In this document: positions 1 through 10,979 of the stretch, piece after piece
Numbering within the stretch: the stretch's first letter is position 1
Layout of the letters: every line of letters starts with the position of its first letter
Assembly (NCBI RefSeq): GCF_019175285.1
Contig: NC_056528.1
Span: 18,565,916 to 18,629,915 of the forward strand
DNA from: Sceloporus undulatus
Taxonomy: Eukaryota; Chordata; Lepidosauria; Squamata; Phrynosomatidae
Length of the DNA: 64,000 nt
Direction of reading: 5' to 3'
The notes under the pieces: model-generated
The model's input: only the letters and a program-made list of their open reading frames with translations
The model's database searches: none
What the model was told of the DNA's origin: nothing
Program-made: the position numbers and the translations under genes

Positions 1-50
1 GAGTGACTAATGCTGCACAACACTGTGGGATGTTGGAATTGTTCCCTTTG

Positions 51-122
51 TTGTGTGTCTTCAAGTCCTTTCCAACTTATGGTGATCCAAACTTATCATG
101 GGGTTTCCTCGGCAAGATTCCT
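51..122 (-). mobile_element. tRNA-type SINE fragment, 3' part
   Basis: Read on the minus strand this matches the tail half of the SINE family repeated through the window (CATAAGTTGGAAAGGACTTGAAG followed by ACA-rich sequence). The tRNA-like head is missing. Confidence 0.6.
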
Positions 123-470
123 AATGGCTTGGGGGCGTCAAGAAGTGATGCCCCCTTTTAAACCTAGGACGTCCTGAGGACATCCCTTATGGCGGTTTGT
201 AACATGCCAATCTGTATATGGATACCGTTTGTAGAAACAGTATCCACAAAATGAGCACACCTGCCAAGCAAATGGATAGCGGCCAATCCTGATCCCCTAT
301 CAGTGGATCAGTGAATCAGCTCCAAAGTTTGGATAACTTTAAAGGAGCTCTCCAATGGGATGAACCATTTGCCACAAATAAGTTCAAGTACCTTGAATAG
401 CTCCTTTAAAGCCTGAAATGATGCTGAAGTAGATCCACTACCCCTCTGAAATGGGAGCCATTAGTCACCA
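123..470. repeat. Dispersed repeat with inverted TTTAAAGGAGCT arms
   Basis: The two arms TTTAAAGGAGCT (about 340) and AGCTCCTTTAAA (about 400) are inverted copies, and the block ends in GGGAGCCATTAGTCACCA. Similar blocks occur at 17770-17955 and 32945-33065, with a fragment at 25440-25515. The family is not identified; it is probably a non-autonomous DNA element. Confidence 0.4.
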
Positions 471-550
471 CTATCTAGCTCCATTCAGACGGCAGTTCAA
501 TGGAAATGCAGGAGAGATACCACATCTGGAAGCCCAAGGATCTCACTTGG

Positions 551-672
551 ACAGAGTAGCGGTTTCTGATCTTTGGTCCTCCAGGTGTTTTGGACTTCAA
601 CTTCCAGAACCCCCTGCCAGCTTAGCCAACAGCCATGAATCCTGGGAACTGAAGTCCTAAACATCTGGAGGA
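551..672. mobile_element. Short fold-back MITE (family B)
   Basis: The left arm TTTGGTCCTCCAGGTGTTTT and right arm AACATCTGGAGGACCAAA are inverted copies around a short centre that includes ACTTCAACTTCCAGAA. Related single arms occur near 3770, 30300, 33790, 55160 and 57085. Such palindromes are typical of non-autonomous DNA transposons. Confidence 0.55.
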
Positions 673-1565
673 CCAAAGGCTGAGAACCGCTAGTATGGAG
701 CACATTTCTAGACTCTGTGGCTGCAAACATGGGCAGGACCGCAGCAATCTCTGATAGGTAACCAAGCGAGACTTTTCAGTCCTGACACCTGCCCACACAA
801 CCAGGAAAAAGCAGACATATGCCCCCCCCCAAAAAAAAATTGGTTTATTTAAAGAAAGCAGAGTGATAGGAAAGGAAGCAAACATGCAAATTCACCTTGT
901 TTGCATGGCAGATTGCAAGAGTAATCTTTCTTGTAAAACCTCTCTTTATTTTTAGAATGGAGCAACATGCTCAACACCCCCTACACAACCCTTGGTAGTG
1001 CATCACAATGAACACTTTTCCACTATGGTTTGTGTGAGTTTTTCAGAACATAGGAGGCTCCCACTTGCTCTGGAGGTCAAGGATTTCCATGGGAAGGATG
1101 GGTGAGAGATGTAACAAAACAAACTGGTGTCTCATAAACTGGTAATTAAGCAAGGCGGGCATAACACCAGCAAGAAGACCGACTACTATGCCAGCCTTGT
1201 TAATTACTGTCATCAAGTATCTTCATCCCTCCAGCATCTCTTTGCCACATCACTACTAACTTGACCACCCCCACCTTGTCTGCATCTGTATGATGCAGGT
1301 TTTCCTTGCAAGGGCAGTGAAAGTGCTTCCATTCCCCAGACCACCAAAGGAGAACTTTGAACCAGGTTAATAATGTCTCCAAACTATTGGATCCTCGAAC
1401 ATCATGGAAGGTGTTTCGCCTGTGCATTACAGAACGTCTGCTCACAGTTAACCCACTCATGGTGAGCTTGCCAACTTGATGGTGATGCCTAAAAAATTAC
1501 AGAGCCTTTACATAGAATCCTAGAATTGGAAGGAACACCAAATACAACAATTTTGGGGGCATTTC

Positions 1566-1790
1566 TCATTCAGTGTATATAAAAGGAAAAGCTTTTCAAT
1601 CCTCAAATAAGGAGCATCTCTTATAATAAGGGACATCTGTCAGCTCTATAAGGGACAAGCTTTCTGGTCTCCAAATAGGGGACATCCCTTATGATATGAG
1701 ACAACTGGAACCATGTAAGGGACATATTGTCTCCCATCCTCAAATAAGAGACATCTCTTTTAATAAGGGACACCTGGCAAACATAGGTCG
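1566..1790. repeat. Minisatellite, about 70-base unit, roughly three copies
   Basis: Degenerate units contain AATAAGGGACATCCCTTAT, then a run resembling GACACCTGGCAA, then CTATAAGGGACAAGC and TTTCTGG. The same unit forms a second block at 10440-10690. Confidence 0.6.
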
Positions 1791-2092
1791 CATAGAGAGG
1801 GAGATACAAGAGTCTGGTTTAGAGGTACTATAGACAGATAGTCCTCTTACTACTCTTTTCATGCAAATCTCAGAGGAAAGCCATTGCACTAGGAGACTTA
1901 GGACTGTTCTGAAGGCTTAGGGATTGAATGGGTGACTACTAACAGTAAGCATTAACATGCCTTGATTGGAAGTTTCCATCAGTCAATAACAGCCAAGAGG
2001 CCACAATGCCAGCAAACACCTTGAGACTTATTTGACTTTGCAACTCATTGTTGGCAGTCTAATACAGATAAGGCTTCCTTGCAGCATACAAT

Positions 2093-2440
2093 GGGATTGT
2101 GCTTAAGGGTTACTCTTGCCTGGCTCAAGGCATTATACAGCACATTGATTTTGTACTTGAAAACGCATTGGCAACTATAGATGCTCCTTTAAATGACATC
2201 CCTGTAGCTTGGAATGTGACTGATTGTCAACATGGTCGGATCTTGCATGCTTTTGCCGCAGCTAAAAGACTTACACTCCAACAGTGGAAAGGCAGATATT
2301 CAGCATCCCTCATTCAACAGCCAAAAGACCTTAGCAATTCATAAACGTATCTTTTGCACATGCCATCGTCAAGAAAATGTATTTTTGGATTTGGACACAT
2401 CATCAATTTATGTTAATGCATATGTCTAGCATATAGATTT
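2093..2440 (+). mobile_element. Possible LINE ORF2 C-terminal fragment
   Basis: The frame from 2099 reads GRILHAFAAAKRLTLQQWK, which resembles the C-terminal region of L1-type ORF2 proteins in lizards. The match rests on this short motif only, and the rest of the element is not visible. The call is tentative; a chance reading frame remains possible. Confidence 0.25.
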
Positions 2441-3051
2441 CTGCCCTCTCTTTCTTCCTTTCCCTTTCTCCCCCCTTTCTTTCCTTTCTTCCTCTTTCTT
2501 TGCATCATAGTTTAAAAACCCAATGCATTTTTTTAACAAAGGCTATGCTCCTCACTTTGGAGACACTCGGCTGCCTTCCCCATCTCGCTCAGCCACCCAT
2601 GAAGACAGCTGGCATAAAGCAGGAAAGAAAAGACATGGTCCAAGAACTGCAGTGTTTCTCAGACTTCAGATAACTGGAAAGCAATTTTTTTCACCATATG
2701 CCTGAGTGCTTTTTGAGGGCAGGTAAGTAAGAATTACTCTTCTTGGGACAAATCCACCCCTTCGGTTTCCAACACGAGTCCCTGATCTAGGCTTGCCTCT
2801 TGGGGAGAGTGCAACAAGCCCAGAGACACAACAGCAAGACTCCTCTTGAGTGACTTTGGGCAATACTGCTCTCTCCTTTTAAGCTGGGAGAAAGGTGCGC
2901 ATTTAAATTGAGTCCAGGTGCGCATCCCAGAGGAGACCCAGTGGAAACTATTAAGGTCAAAGCCTTGCAGAACCTCACCCAGAGGCTCAGCAGGCAGCCT
3001 CCACAATGATTTGACCCTACAAGAGTTTTCAGTGATATGCATCTCATACCC

Positions 3052-3252
3052 AGCGTGGTGTAATTGTTTGAGCATTGAACTATGACTCTGGAGATCAGGG
3101 TTCAAATCCCAGCTCAGCCATGAAACCCACTGGGTGACCTAAGGCAAGTCACACACTCTCAGCCTGAGAAGATGGCAATGGCAAACCCCATGACAGAGTT
3201 GCCTTAGGGTCACCATAAGTCAGAAATGACTTGAAAGCACACAGCAACAACA
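3052..3252 (+). mobile_element. tRNA-derived SINE with BovB-like tail (Sauria-like)
   Basis: The head carries pol III promoter-like boxes (GTGGTGTAATTGTTTGAG and GGTTCAAATCC). The body includes CACTGGGTGACC. The tail is CACCATAAGTCAGAAATGAC followed by ACAGCAACAACA. Tails of this kind are known from SINEs moved by BovB LINEs in squamates. The exact family name is not certain. Confidence 0.75.
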
Positions 3253-4825
3253 TATTAACACTCTCTTGCAACTTCTACAGATATGGCCTGCTGCAGAAAG
3301 AACATCCTCAAGAAGTAACCAATTTTGTTTGGCATAAGCTTCCATAGATTGCAACCTACTTCATCGGATGCATCAGATGCAGTTCTCTTCCAGGGGACAA
3401 ATGTACCCTGAAACATAATTTGCAATGCTATCTTGATCACTACCGGATCCTGCTGAAAGATCCCAGCCTGTTATACTAAAACGCCACCCTCCACATTAGA
3501 AGAATACCTTGCTTATAGAAATGACCGGCAAGAAAGTTCTCATTTTGCCATACTTGTAGCATGCTAGTTTTCAAAAGGATTTCTGAAACCTTATTTTTAC
3601 ATGGGGGAACCCAACTAAACAGACTTGGGCAGGTCAGACCTTGTGTAACCCAGAAGAAAACATGCATCATCCAATTTTATATTCACTACAAGCCGTAGAC
3701 CATTCATATAACACTATATAGCAGTGCCATGGATCATGTGCTTCTTCACTAAAAATAATGGGACTTGTGGTCCAGCAACATCCTCCAGATGTTGCATGAG
3801 TCCCACACCTGATTCACACTGAGATTGGGACCCAAGACACTGTCCTGTCTTCCAGATTTTGGATTTACTGAGTTATCCCAGCCACCCAAATGAAGAGGTT
3901 TCCAATAATATATCCATTGACCAAGATTCCCAACCGAATCGGCTTCAACCTAGAGAGCAAGACCAGTTCTGGCTGTGCAGTAATTGATGTCACAATCTGT
4001 TTATGACCTTTTGAATAAATTGTTCCTTTCCACCGTCAAAGCTGTTAAACACATTAGCAAACATAATTCAAAAGGAAGGGGGTTGGATATCGGAGAGAAG
4101 CTGGGATTAACTCTCTCATTAAATGTTTTTCATGCATGGAAGAACATGGGCAGCAAGGGGACCTTTGTGTGGGGAGAGAGAAAGAGTAGCTGTATATCTT
4201 ATCATCCTTGCACCCTGGGTCACGCCTTGCTGTCTCTCACCACGCTTTCTGAAACTGAAGATTGCTTTCCTTGTCTGAAAGGCAGTGAGTTCATGTAGTT
4301 AAAAGTGGTCTGGGCTGCTGAAAATGACACGTGTCAAGTATCATTTTTAAAACCCCTATCCCTTTTTCCCCCAACCTGAAGAAACTCCCTGCAAGTAGAA
4401 AGCTAGCACATCAAGAGCAAGACTATGCAATAAGAACCTCCTCCATAGTCTTAAGACTTATTTTTAATAGATACAGATACAATGAGCCCTTGGTATCAAG
4501 GTGCAGAACACTCTGACGGATGCATGCGCTCCTTCGCTTGGCCACCTGAGCAGTGGCAAAAGCGCAACTTTCCCGCACTTGTTGTTGTTGCACAGTTAAT
4601 CCATCTCAACTGTTTAGGCTTGGGAAGCTTTTATGGCAGGGCTTAAATTTTATGGCTGTCTTTGCAAGTGGCCTCGGCCTTCCAAGATTGAGACACACTC
4701 CGTCTTCCTGTCTACTTTGCTAAGAGCATTTTGGAGCCCTCTGTGAGCCGGATGATGTGGGCAAGGTGGGCACAGGAGTGGTATTCCTTGGCAGCCTCTG
4801 TGAGACAGGTCCCACATTTGTTTCA

Positions 4826-4935
4826 TAGGATCTTACAGAACCTTACAGCTGGAAGGGGTCATAAAGGCCATTTAATCCAACTCTGTGCCATGCAGAATGC
4901 CCAGGTAAAGCATTCCTGAAAGATGACCATCCATA
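4826..4935 (-). mobile_element. CR1 LINE 3'-end fragment
   Basis: On the minus strand the segment runs from a TGGCACAGAGTTGGATTAAA-like stretch to GTTCTGTAAGATCCTATG. This is the decayed CR1 3' UTR pattern (GGACTAGATG, CCTTCCAAC, ATTCTATGA). Confidence 0.5.
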
Positions 4936-5117
4936 ATATACTGACCCGTTTATTGGGCCAATCCAAATGGTACCAAATGAGTTGCACTAGTTTCCAGATC
5001 TCACAGGCTTCTTCATCAGGCAAATGACAGAGGATCCTGTGAGGTCTAGAAGCTGGTTCAATACATATTAAGCTTTTATGGTTGGCCTGGTAAATGGATC
5101 ACAATATGGTTTTTGCA

Positions 5118-5172
5118 ATAACAATATATATGTGTATGTATGTATGTATGTATGTGTATGTATATATATACT
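5118..5172. repeat. (TATG)n / TA-rich microsatellite
   Basis: Simple TATG repeats pass into a short TA run. No further function is visible. Confidence 0.8.
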
Positions 5173-5869
5173 CTGAAAATAAGACACAATTCCTAGGGTT
5201 CCTTAGCACTGACCCAGGATAGTTAAAGCGGTCCCAAACCGGATTATTTCTGCAGTGTGTTTTGGACCTAAGTTACATCTGAAGAGGACCGTTGCTTTTC
5301 TTTATCTTAATGCACATTCTTAAAAAGCGTATTGACCTGCTTTGAAAGCGTATTTCCTTTCATCTTATGCAAACCTGGAAGAAAAGGTAAATATGCCAAC
5401 AAGAAAGAAAGGTCAAAACAAAACGGTTGGTTACCCTTCGCTGTTTCGAGGGCCTTTTTTTGGTAGCATTAAGGCTGGATGCAGTGTTAACAAAACAAAC
5501 AGTGGAACAATAGTGCCAAGAATACCATGCATTTTGCTTTCAGGTGGCCTGAAAGTGGGGCTCTTGCCTATGGCAGAAGACAGTGCCTTGAAGTACTGGA
5601 CTTTTATCATTGATACAAGTCCTTGTGGGCTGGAAAACATTGCTTTTTTAAAACAAATGCACCAATGTTGCTTTTTTAGGAAACAAACGCAGCCGGCGGA
5701 GAATACATTTTTACTACTTCGACGTTGGTTGACACAGGTCCAAAACGCACTGCAGAAATAATCCAGTTTTGAGACTGCTTGGGCTGCCCTGGCTCAGTGC
5801 TAGGGAAGCTTGAAAATTGCAGTCCACGATCGGGAACGCTTTGACAGGGCTTTCCCGTGCAGCAAAAAA

Positions 5870-6890
5870 GGGCTGGACTGGATGGTCTTTTTGGGGGGCT
5901 TCTTCCCACTCTAGGATTCTAAGATCCCTTGCAGGCTTTTAAGCAGAGGCTGGACACTGATCTTTCACAGGGAGAAATTGGACAGGGACTTCCTGCATGG
6001 CCAAAGGGGGCTGGGCTGGATGACCTTTGGGGATCTCTTTCAACCCTAGGATTCCTTGAACAGAGGCTAGATGTTCATCTATTGGGAGTGCCTGGATGGG
6101 GGCAAAAGTGGATTGGACTGGATGACCTCTGGAGTTCTCTCTTGCAACTCTAGGACTTTTTGGAGCCCTTTAAGGGCTCCTCTGTCTTGGAGGGTGCCTT
6201 CCTGCAGGGCAAAAGGGGTCTGGGCTGGATGAGCTTTGAGGATTTCTTCCAGCCCTAGGACTCTTTGGAGGTTGCTAAGGGCTCCTCTGTCTTGGAGGAT
6301 TCCTTCCTGCAGGGCAGAAAGTGGGGCTGGACTGGACGACCTTTGGGGATCTCTTTCAACCCTAGGATTCTTTGAACAGAGGCTAGATATCCATCTGTTG
6401 GGAGTGCTTGGATGGGACCTTCCTGCAGGGCCAAAGGGGGCTGGACTGGATGACCCCTGGAGATCTCTCTTCCAACTCTAGGACTCTTGGGAGGTTTTTA
6501 AGGACCCCTCTGTATTTGAGAGTGCCTCCCTGCATGGCAGAATGGGGTTGGTCTAGATGACCTTTGGAGAAGTCTTCCAATACTAGGACTCTTGGGAGGT
6601 TTTTAAGGGCCCCTCTGTTTCTTCCTGCAGGGCAGAATAGGGTTGGACTGGATGGGCTTTGGGGGTCTCTCTTCCAACCCTAGGACTCTTGGGAGGCTTT
6701 TCAGCACAGCCCTGTCTTGGAGGGCAGAAAGTGGGGCTGGACTGGATGACCTTTGGGGGTCCCTCTCCTAAGTCTAGGGCTCTTGGGGGCTTTTCTGAGC
6801 AGAGGCTGTAGGCAGTCCTGTCTTGGCATATAGATGCCTGGCATAAAGGAGGCAGGGGCTGGTCTGGATGCCCTCCGGGGTGCCCTTTCC
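5870..6890 (+). repeat. Tandem array of CR1-like 3' tails next to VAV2 exon 1
   Basis: About eight degenerate units of roughly 85-130 bases each hold GGCTGGACTGGATGACCT, then GGGGATCTCTTTCAACCC, then TAGGATTCTTTGAA or TAGGACTCTTGGGAGG. Each resembles the last 100 bases of a CR1 3' UTR. Their head-to-tail order argues for local tandem amplification and not eight insertions. The array ends about 10 bases from the VAV2 exon 1 donor. Confidence 0.75.
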
Positions 6891-6898
6891 TTGCTCAC

Positions 6899-7102
6899 CT
6901 GGGACATCTGGGGCCTGAAGTTGATGTCCTTGAGGTCGACGGAGCCCGGGGCCAAGTTGTGGAGCAGCTGGCAGAGGAGGACGCCGTCGCGGAGGGCCTG
7001 GGCCAGCTCGAAGACCACGGCCGAGGGCCAGACCACGCGGTGGCTCCCCGGCAGCACCTTGCAGTCGATCAGCCAGCGCCCGCACTGCCGCCACTCCTCC
7101 AT
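6899..7102 (-). CDS. VAV2: VAV2 coding exon 1 (residues 1-68, start of CH domain)
   Basis: VAV2 is a guanine-nucleotide exchange factor for Rho/Rac GTPases, acting at the membrane downstream of tyrosine-kinase receptors. This exon encodes 68 residues starting [18 protein letters not shown] and ending INFRPQMSQ, the first part of the calponin-homology domain of a protein that is usually about 870 residues. VVWPSAVVF and the [10 protein letters not shown] segment fit VAV2 better than VAV1 or VAV3 as I remember those proteins. The ATG sits in a near-ideal context (GCCGCCATGG). The exon closes in phase 0 at CAG with donor GTGAGC. All later exons lie off the left edge. The CR1-tail array begins right after the donor. 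Confidence 0.95.
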
Positions 7103-7482
7103 GGCGGCCCCGAGAAAGCTGCCTCCCGCTACGAAGCCCCCATAGACGAAGGAGGGACCCAGCCTCGCCCGCTTCGGCTCCCGGGGCTCCTTCCCTCCTC
7201 CTCCGGCCCGGGCTCCAGCAGCGAACAAAGAGGAGAAGGAGGCAGCAGCAGCAGCAGCAGCAGCAGGGCTGCAACTCCGGCCCCTTCCTTCTTCGGCTTC
7301 TTCGCCTCCTCCTCCTCCTCCTCCTCCTCTGGCTGAGACCTCCTCCTCGCCGCCGCCTCCTCCTTCTCTGGGCTGCCCAGAGGGAGCAAGGCAAGCCCCG
7401 GCCCCAGAGAGAGAGAGAGGTTGAAGCTGGCCTCTCTCTGCAGGAAAAGCCCAGCGCCAGACTCAAACTCCAACTCTTTCTC
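7103..7482 (-). promoter_or_regulatory. VAV2: VAV2 5' UTR and GC-rich proximal promoter (inferred)
   Basis: This GC- and CpG-rich stretch lies directly upstream of the VAV2 start. On the gene's strand it holds a CTG run (plus-strand GCA repeats about 7234-7266) and a GAG run (plus-strand CTC repeats about 7303-7329), followed upstream by AG-rich sequence. The transcription start cannot be fixed by eye; placing the 5' UTR here is an inference from position and composition. Confidence 0.6.
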
Positions 7483-7510
7483 TCTCCACCCCTCTCTCTA
7501 TCTCCGCCCC

Positions 7511-7544
<34 letters not shown>

Positions 7545-8062
7545 CTCTCTCTCTCTGCTTCTACTTCTCTAGCTACCTCTCTCTCTCTTTACTACCTCTG
7601 CCTCTTCACTCTCTCTGCTTCACTGGCTCCACCTTCTCATAGCTATATCTATCACTACCTCTCTCTCTCTCGATATACACACACCCCTCAATGTATCCTC
7701 TTATCACTACCTCTTTTTATATCTAACCCTCTATATAACCTCTCTCTCTCTCTCTCTCTCTCTGTATATATATACCCCTCTATATATCCTCTATCACCTC
7801 TCTCTCGCTCTCTCTTTCTATCTCTATCCCTCTAAATATCCTCTATCACTACCTCTTTTATCTATCACTACTTCTCTCTATATCTACCTATCTATCTATC
7901 TACCCCTCTATCTATCCTCTATCACTACCTCGTTTATCTCTCTCTCTCCCTTCTATCACTACTTCTCTCTATATTTATCCCCCTCTCTCTATATATACCC
8001 CTATATATCCCTCTCTATATATATACCCCTGTATATCTCCTCTTGCCCCCTCTCTTACCTCT
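7483..8062. repeat. 580-base polypyrimidine / polypurine tract
   Basis: The plus strand is almost wholly C and T, with (CTTT)n, (CT)n and repeated TCTATCACTACCTCT and TATATATACCCCTCTA units. It sits just upstream of VAV2. Such mirror-like pyrimidine tracts can form triplex (H-DNA) structures; that is inference. Confidence 0.85.
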
Positions 8063-8410
8063 GTCTCTCTTCTTAAGTGTTTGGGGCATCTTAAGAGCCC
8101 CCCTCTGCTCCCTTGCCTTGCTATGAAGGGGTTTCCCTGAGAAGAGCTCTGCTGCCCCCTACTGGTGACCAATGGCTCTTCTGGCCTCTTTGGGGATTAA
8201 GGAGGCAGCATTCAGTGAGGCCCCATAAATCCCCTGCAGTGGAGCAACAAATGTGGGAATACAGATATGCATCATTACAAATCCAACCCAGTTCTATTTG
8301 CATCAAGCCAGCAGCCTTTGCAACTTTACCAAATGCAGTGCACTCTAGCAAACATAACTGCCGTCAATGCTTACTAATAATGAGAGTGCGCATGGTGTAG
8401 TGTTGGACTC

Positions 8411-8870
8411 ACAGCAGAATTAATGTAGTTTGACATCACTTGAGCTGTCATGGCTCCATGCTATGGGGTCCTGGGATTTGTAGTTTGTCGTGACACCAGG
8501 GATCTCTGCAAGAGAAAGCTAAATAGGGTTTTTGTGGGTTTTCGGGGCTATGTGGCCATGTTCTAGAAGAGTGTATTCCTGACGTTTCGCCAGCATCTGT
8601 GGCTGGTGTCTGTGGCCTTGCTCTTTTGAGCACTGAGCATCGCCAGCCATAGATGCTGTCGAAACGTCAGGAATAAACTCTTCTAGAACATGGCCACATA
8701 GCCAGGAAAACCCACAAAAAACTATGGATGCCGGTCATGAAAGCCTTTGACTTCACAAATCATGAGGGATCCCTTAAGCAAAAGGTTCTTTCCATACCTA
8801 TCAAACTACAACCCCAGGATCCATTGGGGAAATCCCAACCATTTAAAAAAGTTATGAAACCAACATAGAT
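8411..8870. mobile_element. Fold-back MITE (family A) split by a second fold-back element
   Basis: The left half of family A (CAGAATTAATGTAGTTTGAC to TGGGATTTGTAGTTTG) ends near 8524. The right half (AAACTACAACCCCAGGATCC) resumes near 8798. Between them, about 8525-8757, lies another palindrome whose arms contain GGCCATGTTCTAGAAGAG and CTCTTCTAGAACATGGCC. A second copy of that inner element lies at 51530-51740. The nesting dates the inner element as younger. Confidence 0.6.
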
Positions 8871-9328
8871 TGTAGGGTAGAGCTCATATTCGTCACATAT
8901 GTGCTCCTTTTACTTTATTGCTGGTGGCCGACTTGCCATAACAGGGTGACAACAGGGGACACAACAGCCAGCCTATTTCCCACTTGAAGCGAAGGTGGTT
9001 AACCAAGTCCATGAGAAAGCCTGAATGTGCCTTTGAAAACATAGTAAAATCAAATCAAATGACAGGTCAGAGCCCTTTGCGTTGAAAAGTTTTGTGACAG
9101 GAGGGTTGTGCAAATGCATCTCTGGGTGTGTTCCTTCATAGTGGTGTTTTTAGGCATTTGTGCATTTTATGATATTTATTTTTTGTACTGTTACAAATTC
9201 AGCATGGCAATAAAAACCATAAAGCAATTGCATGGAAATCCTACCGCAATAAAAATGAAGGAAGAAAAACAGCAGCCACCCGTGACCCAGGAAAGGCTTG
9301 GAATGGAAAATAAACTTGGTTTTAGAGT

Positions 9329-9506
9329 GATTGTTTGGTTGTTGTGTGCCTTCAAAGTCATCTCTGATCCATGGCATGGGGTTTCATTGGCAAGTTTCTT
9401 CAGAGGGGTTTTGCAATTGGCATCCTCTGAGGCTGAGAGAGTGTAACTTGGCCAAGTGGGTTTCATGGTGGAAGCAAGGTTCGAACCCTGGTCTCCAGAA
9501 TATACA
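9329..9506 (-). mobile_element. tRNA-derived SINE, reverse orientation
   Basis: The reverse-oriented tail (TTGTTGTGTGCCTTCAAAGTC) is followed by TTGGCAAGTTTCTTCAGAGG and by the box B-like GGTTCGAACCCTGGTCTCC. This is the same family as the copy at 3052-3252. Confidence 0.75.
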
Positions 9507-9522
9507 ATGTAAAATATACATA

Positions 9523-9756
9523 GGCCTGTTACAGACTGCCAAAATAAAGCTGCTTCAGGTCTCTTTGGAGGTATGCTATTTAAATGATGCATGGGTCCGA
9601 AGAGTCCGGAGGTCGCGCCAAAGCCACACTCCATTCCTAAGCACCGGAGTGCAGCTTTTGGTGCAGCTTCCGGATTCTTAGGGTGCATGCATCATTTAAA
9701 TAGCATACCTCCAAAGAGACCCAAAGCAGCTTTATTTTGGCAGTCTGTAACAGGCC
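9523..9756. mobile_element. Fold-back MITE (family C) with ATA target-site duplication
   Basis: Long inverted arms run from GGCCTGTTACAGACTGCC with AAAATAAAGCTGCTTC at the left to their reverse complement at the right. The element is flanked on both sides by ATA. Two further copies lie at 53024-53258 and 53896-54119. A 3-base duplication suggests a PIF/Harbinger-type transposase, but the superfamily is not proven. Confidence 0.7.
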
Positions 9757-10111
9757 ATAGTACACAAATTAGCACACTCTTTGTGCAGTCTAAGAAACAG
9801 ATGACAGCCTAGACTACTTCAGAGGATGCTTACGCATGTTAAACATGCGTCAAGACCTACATATAGTCGAAACTTGACAAATCATTGCTGTGCCCATACT
9901 CCAATAGAAAAAATTCTCTTGTCCTTGAGGGTGGCGTAAGAGGGAGCAAAATATCACAGAGATGCCAGAACGAAAGAGCATCGCTTGTCAAAATGCCAGG
10001 GCAAAGATCTCGATCAAATGTGTCGATGCCTTGGGTTTTTTTGCGGTGCCCAGAGCATGCTTGGAAAAGTTGGGATGGGGAATTTGGCACTTGATACCAA
10101 GAACCATTGCT

Positions 10112-10240
10112 TTCCCCTGAGGCTGAGAGCATGTGCTTTCCCCAAGGTCACCCAGTGAGTTAACATGGCAGAGCCCAGGATTTGAACCCTGGTCTCCAGA
10201 GTCCTAGTCCAAAGCTCAAACCATTACACCATGATGAGTG
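10112..10240 (-). mobile_element. tRNA-derived SINE fragment, reverse orientation
   Basis: The block includes CCCCTGAGGCTGAGAGCATG, AAGGTCACCCAGTGAGTT and TTTGAACCCTGGTCTCCAGA, and ends in ATTACACCATG, the reverse of the head box A region. The tail is missing. Confidence 0.65.
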
Positions 10241-10439
10241 GTCACCTGGAGGAGCACCTCAAGGTGGCTGGATCCATTGGTGGATTGCATGGACAGTGTC
10301 TGGATTGTCCCTGATGTGGGTGTGGCCAGGTGGGCGGGCTCAGAACTGAACAGGTGTGACTGGTTGCTGGGGAGATTCACAAGAGGCAGACAGGTAAGGT
10401 GAGCAGTTGGGAAGAGAGGCAAAGAAGAGATGGAGCTCC

Positions 10440-10690
10440 ATCAAGTTAACATACTATCCAAGGTCTATAAGGAACAAGCTTTCTAGCCCTCAAAGTAAGG
10501 GACACTGCATATAATAAAGTGCACCTACCAACCCTATAAGGTTTTGGCCCTCAAAATAAAGGGCATCCTTTATCATTAGGGACACCTATTAGTCGCGTAA
10601 GAGTCAAGATTTCTGGGCCTCTAATAAGGGGCATCCCTTATAGTAAGAGACACCTACCAATCCTATAAGGTTTCTGGCCTTCAAATAAGG
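10440..10690. repeat. Minisatellite, about 71-base unit, about 3.5 copies
   Basis: Units carry AATAAGGGGCATCCCTTAT, GACACCTACCAATCC and TATAAGGTTTCTGGCC. The unit is shared with 1566-1790, some 9 kb away. Confidence 0.6.
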
Positions 10691-10790
10691 ATGTTTTATT
10701 GTGTTTTAAGGGTCTTTTATGGTCGTCAGCCGCCTCAATCTGTTTGGAGACGTGAGATACGAATAAATATTATTATTATTAACTAAGGAC
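10690..10790 (+). mobile_element. LINE (L2/CR1-type) 3' tail with ATT repeats
   Basis: The sequence GCCGCCTCAATCTGTTTGG, then GAGATACGAATAAATATT and an ATT run, follows the common squamate LINE 3' end GCCGCC...GGGATATAAATAAA(ATT)n. Related tails occur near 23428-23515 and 38693-38760. Confidence 0.45.
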
Positions 10791-10979
10791 AGAAACAACA
10801 GAATGCAGGCATCTAACATCTCCGGTTGCACATTTTCCTCCTGTTTGGTTTGCAGCACATTTTTGCCAGATGAAGAAGCCATCAGGGGAGCTTGGAAAGC
10901 TTGCAACAAACATCCTATGCAAGAAAGGTATCACTGTTAGGTGGCTTTTGGATTGAATTTGCTCAATGGCCAACACAGC

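Larger units (their letters stand above)
1..6898 (-). other. VAV2: VAV2 intron 1, 3' portion (no exon seen)
   Basis: This stretch lies downstream of the splice donor of VAV2 coding exon 1, on the minus strand, so it is the start of VAV2 intron 1. I found no conserved coding exon in it. Recognisable content is SINE, CR1 and fold-back fragments listed separately. The remainder (for example 123-550, 673-1560, 3260-4820, 4940-5860) shows no gene; 123-470 resembles a dispersed repeat also seen near 17770 and 32950. Confidence 0.75.

Noticed and set aside
5342-5761. 139-residue plus-strand frame in VAV2 intron 1
   Set aside because: No similarity to a known family and its end runs into MITE-like sequence (CTGCAGAAATAATCC).
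6899-7102. VAV1 or VAV3 instead of VAV2
   Set aside because: VVWPSAVVF and [10 protein letters not shown] match VAV2 as I remember it; the other two have different residues there. Synteny agrees.
6774-7473. Several frames rich in Arg, Ser or Glu over the VAV2 leader
   Set aside because: They are products of CTG, CTC and CT repeats; only the VAV2 frame has family similarity.
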